Below, in pieces: positions 59,001 to 64,000 of a DNA stretch of 64,000 nucleotides (its first letter is position 1; each line of letters begins with the position of its first letter). The stretch is taken from assembly GCA_029964075.1 (NCBI GenBank), contig CM057146.1:7273501-7337500 (forward strand). Direction: 5' to 3'. The notes beneath the pieces were generated by a model that saw only the letters and a program-made list of their open reading frames with translations, was not told the DNA's origin and searched no databases. Position numbers and translations under genes: made by a program. This DNA comes from Patiria pectinifera (taxonomy: Eukaryota; Echinodermata; Asteroidea; Valvatida; Asterinidae).

Positions 59001-62000
59001 CTATTATTGAAAAGGCTACCGGAGTGTTTTTTTGTCTTTCAATGGAGAAAATTCTTCTGTCATGTCCAAGTTTTGGGACCTGGCCAGACAGTATCAACCA
59101 TTCTCTGCCATTTTGATTGCAGTGCACAAGCCTCAGCGTTCTGGCCTGCGGTCCAGCTCGGCTCCCATCAAGCCTCCCGAGCCGGTCAAGCCCAAGGGTC
59201 CTCAGGTCATTGAGACCTGGGTCAAGGAAGAAGAGATGGAGTTGTGGGAGATTGCACAGTTTGGAGAGAGGTAGGCTGGTGGACTTTTGTTGGGGGAAAA
59301 AAATGTGAAAATTGAACTTACATAATATACGCAAAATTATGCAATTCACTGTTTATTATCGAAGACCAGAATTGTATTCAAGTTGTCGCAGGCCAGTCAT
59401 GAGTCACTAAAGTAACAGTGAAGTGCCGTTGCCTCGTGGTCTGGAGCATTGAACTTGTGGTCTGTGGGTAATTCATGCAGGTTGTGGGTTTGATTCATGC
59501 AAGTTGTGGTGCGTGTGCCCTCGGGCAAGGCACTTTGTCACTCGTTGCTTCTCTCCACCCAGGAGTAAATGGGTACCTGTGAGGGCAGAGATGGTGGTTG
59601 TGGTTGATTTAAGTTGCATTGCACAAAAAATGGCTGCATCGAGATGTATACTCCCCAGCGAGCTGAGATTGTATTTGGAATGTTTCATTGGCCCAATGAT
59701 CAGGGGTACTAATAATGTCAAGCGCTTTGATCTTAGTTATAAGCTATAAGCTCTACCCGTTATATTTATTATTATTATTATTATTAATACAATTAGGCTT
59801 ATTCTTATTGTTGTATATCACTTGTGACCATATTGTGATGTGATTGAGCAGGCTACACAGGCTAAGTCTTCAAAGCAAGCTTTAAAGCTTCAAACCATTC
59901 TATCTCTATAAAACATACCATACTTCACTTCTTGGGTCTTCGTAATTACTTTTAGGAGCACAAAGTACAGTAAGTATAATCCAGTCGGAAGTATATATGT
60001 GCTCATTGTTTTCTTAAAACTATTGTGGCAATCTAATCCAATCTGTTACTGCTGTGTGAAACTTAGCCATGCTCAGAAAACTTGCCTGGAAAATCCTATA
60101 AAAAAAACAGTGAAATATGACATCAATCTCTCATTGTGTCTCTCCAGTATGCAAAAGTTTGCCCGGGAGAAGCAACAGATGAACAGCAAGGCTGCCAAGG
60201 ACAGCAAGCACGCTGCTGGCGCCAGGGGGTCAACGGGACGCGTCACAGCTGAACAGGTCAAGGAGCAGTTGGAGGACCAGCTGAAAAACCAGCGACTCTC
60301 TGGACAACAGGTAAGTCGAAATTTTCATTTTTATCCCCCTGGCTATCAAGCCAGACGGGGGCATATTGCGATCGCGTATTCCTGCACGTGTGTGTGTGTG
60401 TGTGCCATTTTGGTTAGGTTTAGCTGTAGAGTTCAGTAATCAATCTCAACCAAACCTGAAAGGTGGTCTGTGGTCGTCAAACAAATCCTTTCCAATATGG
60501 ATATTTACGAGGTCTCTGGAGAGCTCAGCTCAGTATTACTAATGACTCCAACATGTGGGCCTTGCCACACTAAAGGGGCACAAAAGTGTGACATGGGATT
60601 GGGAAATGAAGCAGGATAATAATATCAAGTTGTTTGTCCTATTTTTCACTTGTACATTCCCACCCCATTGTTGAGGATAGTGCTTTTAAAGAATTTAAGA
60701 CTTTCCAGGCAAATTCGACAAGATATTTATGCTCACAGTGCTACGTACGTTTCATGGACAGAAAGGTATGTGTGATCACTCAGGGCTCCTTTGACCAATG
60801 AGGTTTTTAAATTAAACGCATTCAGCAAATTAAGAATATGTGTGATGAGATGAGCAAGAACCAGCACCTTGGGATGGGTCATTTTGGTAGTAGCGAAGCA
60901 CTGTGTGTCTTTTATTCAACTCGAGGAATCCTGAAATTTTATATTTCTTGATTAGCTCAAGACTGGATTCCTGTGAAGCATGAATAGTCCAAATACAGCC
61001 CGACATTTCAGCCATGTTGCTGACAAGTTCTCTCCAAGATTTGTAGAATATCTGAGACAACACCACCAAACACGCATAAGGCAGATACAGAACTCCCCAG
61101 AACTGCTCTTATTTCAGACAAGCCACCAGTATTATTGTTTTTGTTTTTTTAATCCCAATTGATGAATGAAATGTGATTATGAATCAAGAGTTGATAACAG
61201 TAATATTTGTTACTCTTTTTCACTGGAGAAGAGATTCCAGCAGCTGGCTCCGTCCCCATCCACGGGCGCCGTCACTGCCTCGCCCAGCCTGACCACCATC
61301 AAGACCACCACACCCCGAACCTTGACCTCCCTGACCACACCCAGCCAGCCTGCCTCGGACTCCTCCACGCCCAGCCGCAAGGGCGGGGTCCGCAAGAAGG
61401 GCGCGGCCAATATCACCATTGCCAAGAAGGTGATCGGGACCAAAGATGTGCCCGTCGCCTCCACGCCCCGGGTGCTGAATGTGTCCGGCGGGGGCACGCT
61501 GCAAGGGGGAACGCTGCTGCAGATGGGACAGGTCAAACTGACGACCAACCCCACCAAGTTTGTCTTTGCCTCAACGGGTGCTACCGGTGAGTAGTCAGTT
61601 TAACACTTGTTCATTCAACGGCCAATGGTTGACTAGTATACAAATATAACATGGTTTGAGGGTGTATAGTCGATATTAGCCCCCGAGATATTGGAAGTTG
61701 ACATTCTAGTTCCTGCGGCAAAGCTGAGGGAAAAAGGTTGTTGAATTCCAATACTAATGGGGGCTAATATCGATTATACACCCGACCTCAACCGTGTAAT
61801 ACTTGTTTTACAATAGCTCATGCATATTCTCCAAAATTTTGTCAACATTGCTGTGTGTGTGCCACCATCTTTTCATGTTGGGGCGATGTTCGCACGTTCG
61901 CAGCACCCTCATGCGATAGTTCCATGATTGCTGTGTAGAACGTAAAGGTAGTAGACTACACACTGATGACATTCTGCTATGCATGTGTATTTACCCTGTG

Positions 62001-63552
62001 CTTGAATCCTGGCATGCGTGCTTGCTAAACTGCAAAACTAGCGCTTGACACGTTTTCTTGATTCCTCAGTCATTTTGTTTTTTGCCAGAGCCCAATTTCA
62101 TGACGGCTGGTCTCAAACTTCCTCACTCCAAAGTCTTCCACAACCTTTTAGTTGATTTTGAAGAATCTGGGAGGTTAAGGCTTTAGAAAAGTAACAATCG
62201 TAAATGTATGAGTTCACACCTTATTCTCTCTTTTTTTTCTTCCCTAGTTGGTACACCCACCATCTTGACATCCACTGGCATGCAGGCCCGTTTCCCAGCA
62301 TACACCAGCGGCACTCCAACCTCCAAAGTCACCACCATCACCCCCAAGGGCACCGCGGGGGCCACCGTGGGGGCTAGGACCCTCTTTGTCAGGACACCGC
62401 AAGGCAACGTAGTCTCTGGACAGGTGTGTACATTGCCTCAATGGACCCCATGGTGGAACATTAGATGGCACTGCACTGGCTGAATGCAGACACGCAAATT
62501 TGCTCCGACAATAAGAATGAGCACAACTTTAACCCTCCCTCTCTGGCTGTCAAATTCAACACAGCCATCCCAGCAGTCAAAATCAACCAAGCGCCTGTTT
62601 TTAACAGTTAAGAGCTCCCAGCCTACATAACGCAGGATTGACCGGTTGTGACTGTTTATCTACCTTGATACAGCTTTGCCTTGATAAGAGATGATTGATA
62701 AGCCAGCTGCATGTATAACGGCATGGCAGGGAAAAGTATTGATTGTTTGACTGTCTGTATCTGTTCAGACAGCAGGAGGGTTAAGGTAGTGTACAAACAT
62801 CAAAAAACAAAACTACCAAATTATTATGAAATACACGACTTGACTGTAAGTTAATAATAGTCTCTTGTTATAAAATACTAATTCCCAAATCCATCCCTTT
62901 CTGAAAATTACAGCAGAAGCAAATGTTGTATATTACGTTAAAGTTTGAACTGTCACACGCAGAAGTGTCAAATTCCTTCACTATTTTGACTGTTTCAGTT
63001 GAAATTAGAATTGGCATATACTATTTTCAGCATTTGAAATGGTAACTTTTGTTGACGACTTTGAACTTTGTGAACTCACTGTGAAAAGAACTCATTCAGA
63101 AATGCACTGGCAAAATTCAAGTAAGGCTTGTTCTGATTTCTGATGTCACTTGGTTAACTTATGTGCTTGCTCATTTCTGTGTTTAAAGGGCCTTTTGAAC
63201 GTAGCAACCCCCGGCAAACTCCCCATCCAGTCCACCAATCAGGTCATCCGTCCCGCGACCCCAGCAACCACGCCCGCTGCTGCCACCGCCGCCACATCTA
63301 CCACCACCACCACCACCCAACCCGGCCAGACCCAGCTGTCGGGCCAGGCCCACGTCTTCACTGCCCAGGCCCAGTCCGTCATGGTGGGCGGCCAGCGGTT
63401 CGTCATCACGCCGGCACAGGTCCAGGTGCAGGGGACCGGGCAGATGATTGCCGCTCAGCTGATACAGACCACCACGGCCCAGGGCACTACGCTGCAGCGA
63501 CTGGTGCTGACGCCCAACTCAGCTACTACTCCTGCTACTACACCGGGGCAAG
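44004..63552 (+). CDS. BPTF: BPTF/NURF301 nucleosome-remodelling subunit, 3' truncated by window
   Basis: Largest subunit of the NURF (ISWI) remodeller. Exons: 44004-44354, 45794-46881, 48058-48263, 49525-50717, 51390-51674, 51977-52276, 52776-52920, 53411-58825, 59123-59270, 60148-60310, 61229-61586, 62248-62423, 63189-63552. All phases agree, about 3,397 residues so far. Near the start is an AT-hook (RGRGRPPK) and an RG-repeat; then an acidic stretch, a DDT domain (about 244-304, LRLSPFRFEDFCAAL) and a PHD finger (about 394-435, CRACHKLGDLLCCETC...). WHIM-type blocks follow (YKLYRNQYSSN, STLRLTITQLE, NWIKAVHMCNKPQEFALAL). The end of exon 8 holds FNYNAKNVSDYWPYPSPRP and the tryptophan-rich block; exon 9 has IETWVKEEEMELWEI. 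Low-complexity Thr/Gln regions follow. The C-terminal PHD finger and bromodomain must be past 64000. Confidence 0.95.
44563..45128. mobile_element. MITE carrying a tRNA-like segment
   Basis: The ends GGCAGTGTATATTTTGCCGG and CCGGCAAAATATCCACTATC are imperfect inverse copies, and a second internal pair (GGCAAACCTTTAGTAA...TTAGTTTGCC) sits at each end. ATAAAAAAA flanks both sides (44554-44562 and 45129-45137) but is low complexity. It is in BPTF intron 1. Confidence 0.65.
44911..44981 (-). repeat. tRNA-like pseudogene segment inside MITE
   Basis: On the minus strand it has an A-box-like TGGTGTAATGGTTAAGC and a near-perfect B box GCGTTCGATTCCGAC. The stems do not close convincingly, so it is not called a working tRNA. 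Confidence 0.45.
47001..47332. mobile_element. GGAGGATTGAGG-rich element, copy 3, with inverted ends
   Basis: The ends TTAACCCTAACCC and GGGTTAGGGTTAA are inverse. Inside, a unit of about 51 bases (TTTGGAGGATTGAGGATGAA...AAACACAGGTA) repeats two to three times. It lies in BPTF intron 2. Confidence 0.65.
48680..49060. mobile_element. GGAGGATTGAGG-rich element, copy 4
   Basis: It starts CCTAGGGGGTTAGGGTTAGA like one end of copy 3 and carries several TTTGGAGGATTGAGGATGAA units and GATTTTGAAGGATTGAGGCA. It lies in BPTF intron 3. Confidence 0.6.
49066..49470. repeat. 216-bp tandem duplication in BPTF intron 3
   Basis: aaatagttttggatttaatt begins at 49066 and again at 49282. The copies share more than 100 near-identical bases (gagctcttttatgacttgga, actgccatgaggaag), indicating a recent duplication. 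Confidence 0.85.
49722..49810 (+). repeat. 24-bp coding repeat in BPTF exon 4
   Basis: The unit encoding DEELQAKA/V repeats three to four times (ADEELQAKVDEELQAKADEE) after a Glu/Lys-rich, probably coiled-coil stretch. Confidence 0.8.
54061..54630 (+). repeat. Coding minisatellite in BPTF exon 8 (12 units)
   Basis: Twelve tandem units of consensus ASIGESKTETEKTEVK are read in frame. The first two are 13 residues (39 bases) and the rest 16 residues (48 bases); the last unit, LSVGQSETETPKQDVK, is the most diverged. Units 3 and 4 are identical in protein, as are units 8 and 9, which indicates recent duplication. The array is highly charged and rich in Glu, Lys and Ser. The antisense strand also lacks stops through it, producing misleading long minus-strand frames. 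Confidence 0.93.
56338..56640 (+). repeat. 150-bp in-frame tandem duplication in BPTF exon 8
   Basis: CCAAAAGTAGGAAATTCACC starts at 56341 and 56491. Both 50-residue copies carry PKVGNSPE, EKLE, ATSAH and LPAEPSLP with a few substitutions between them. Confidence 0.88.
59410..59760 (+). mobile_element. tRNA-derived SINE, copy D
   Basis: It carries 'cctcgggcaaggcacttt', 'ctctccacccaggagtaaat' and 'gggtacctgtgagg', then the tail 'caagcgctttgatctta'. It ends at a TTA microsatellite. It lies in BPTF intron 9. Confidence 0.78.
59761..59788. repeat. TTA trinucleotide microsatellite
   Basis: About seven TTA units directly follow SINE copy D and are probably its 3' tail repeat. Confidence 0.85.
61638..61812. 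mobile_element. Foldback MITE of about 175 bp
   Basis: GGGTGTATAGTCGATATTAG with its CCCCC stretch is an inverse of GGGGGCTAATATCGATTATA downstream, and pairing extends outward through GGTTTGAGG/CCTCAACC to TACAAATAT/TACTTGTTTTA. It lies in BPTF intron 11. Confidence 0.72.
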
Positions 63553-63579
63553 GTATGACAATCTTTGCATTACAGCTCC

Positions 63580-63756
63580 CAATTGACCTATCGCCGTTTG
63601 TGAGTTAGCCACGCCCTATAGACAACCCTATGGAATTTTGTACATTAAGTTTTGTTTGTCTCAGATTTTGCGCGTTCTGCGTCCATTTGTTTATCACGTG
63701 ATTTGACAATATTTCACAAGCTGCGTTGACCCGATTTTTCCGCGATAGGTTAATTG
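63580..63756 (+). mobile_element. MITE with CAATTGACC inverted ends, copy 2
   Basis: The ends CAATTGACCTATCGC and GCGATAGGTTAATTG are inverse. The interior (gtgagttagccacgccc, tagacaaccct, gcgcgttctgcgtccatttg) is the inverse of 6231-6408. It starts 28 bases after the exon 13 donor. Confidence 0.78.
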
Positions 63757-64000
63757 TCAGAAAGTGATACGTTACTTTATGAGACTACATGCACAGATCA
63801 TGTACACAAGTCTGTCACAATTTTTCCTATGTATTGAGAGCTTCACTGATGTTAAAGAAGAAATTGTTTTTACTTTTTGAGCACTCTATGCTTAAATGAG
63901 CTTCACTTTCCTTGGTTTTTGGACAAAATAAGGCATTCACTTTTTTTCAAAACTGGTTGCACCATGCAGGAATACCTTTCAGAAAAAAATGAAAGGACTG

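Overview
This is nuclear DNA of a multicellular animal. Genes are split by GT-AG introns, intergenic and intron sequence is AT-rich, and it is full of small DNA transposons, foldback elements and tRNA-derived SINEs. The gene set (Sidekick, NTHL1, PRPSAP, PIGX, AIMP2, BPTF) and the repeat style suggest a marine invertebrate deuterostome, most plausibly an echinoderm. Hemichordate or amphioxus cannot be excluded from sequence alone.

Layout. 225-461 (+): last coding exon of a Sidekick (SDK) cell-adhesion protein, ending in its PDZ ligand. 462-5218: SDK 3' region, no gene seen. 5219-8948 (-): NTHL1, four coding exons. 8949-9526: compact divergent promoter with E-box, E2F-like, CRE-like and inverted CCAAT motifs. 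9527-20091 (+): PRPSAP, eight common exons and then two alternative last exons. 20092-24418: 3' UTR and repeats. 24419-29868 (-): a four-exon gene joining a NOL4/KRBA2-like N-terminal region to a pogo-type DDE transposase whose first catalytic Asp is Asn. 30825-31805 (+): intronless nine-finger C2H2 zinc-finger gene. 31806-36000: repeats, including a transposon nested inside another. 36001-39164 (-): PIGX, six exons. 40656-43170 (-): AIMP2, four exons. 43171-44003: a second divergent promoter. 44004 to past the window end (+): BPTF/NURF301, thirteen exons visible, including a 5.4-kb exon with a coding minisatellite; its C-terminal PHD finger and bromodomain lie outside.

The genes are mostly housekeeping: base-excision repair, PRPP-synthetase regulation, GPI-anchor mannosylation, the multi-tRNA-synthetase complex and chromatin remodelling. 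They are not an operon. Exon boundaries were derived by hand from splice consensus, reading-phase agreement and recalled family sequence; each complete gene keeps frame across all its junctions.

The points that most deserve follow-up are the NOL4-like/pogo fusion gene, which looks like a domesticated transposase, the duplicated PRPSAP terminal exon, and the repeat array inside BPTF. Several foldback elements have identifiable target-site duplications, so their boundaries can be given to the base.
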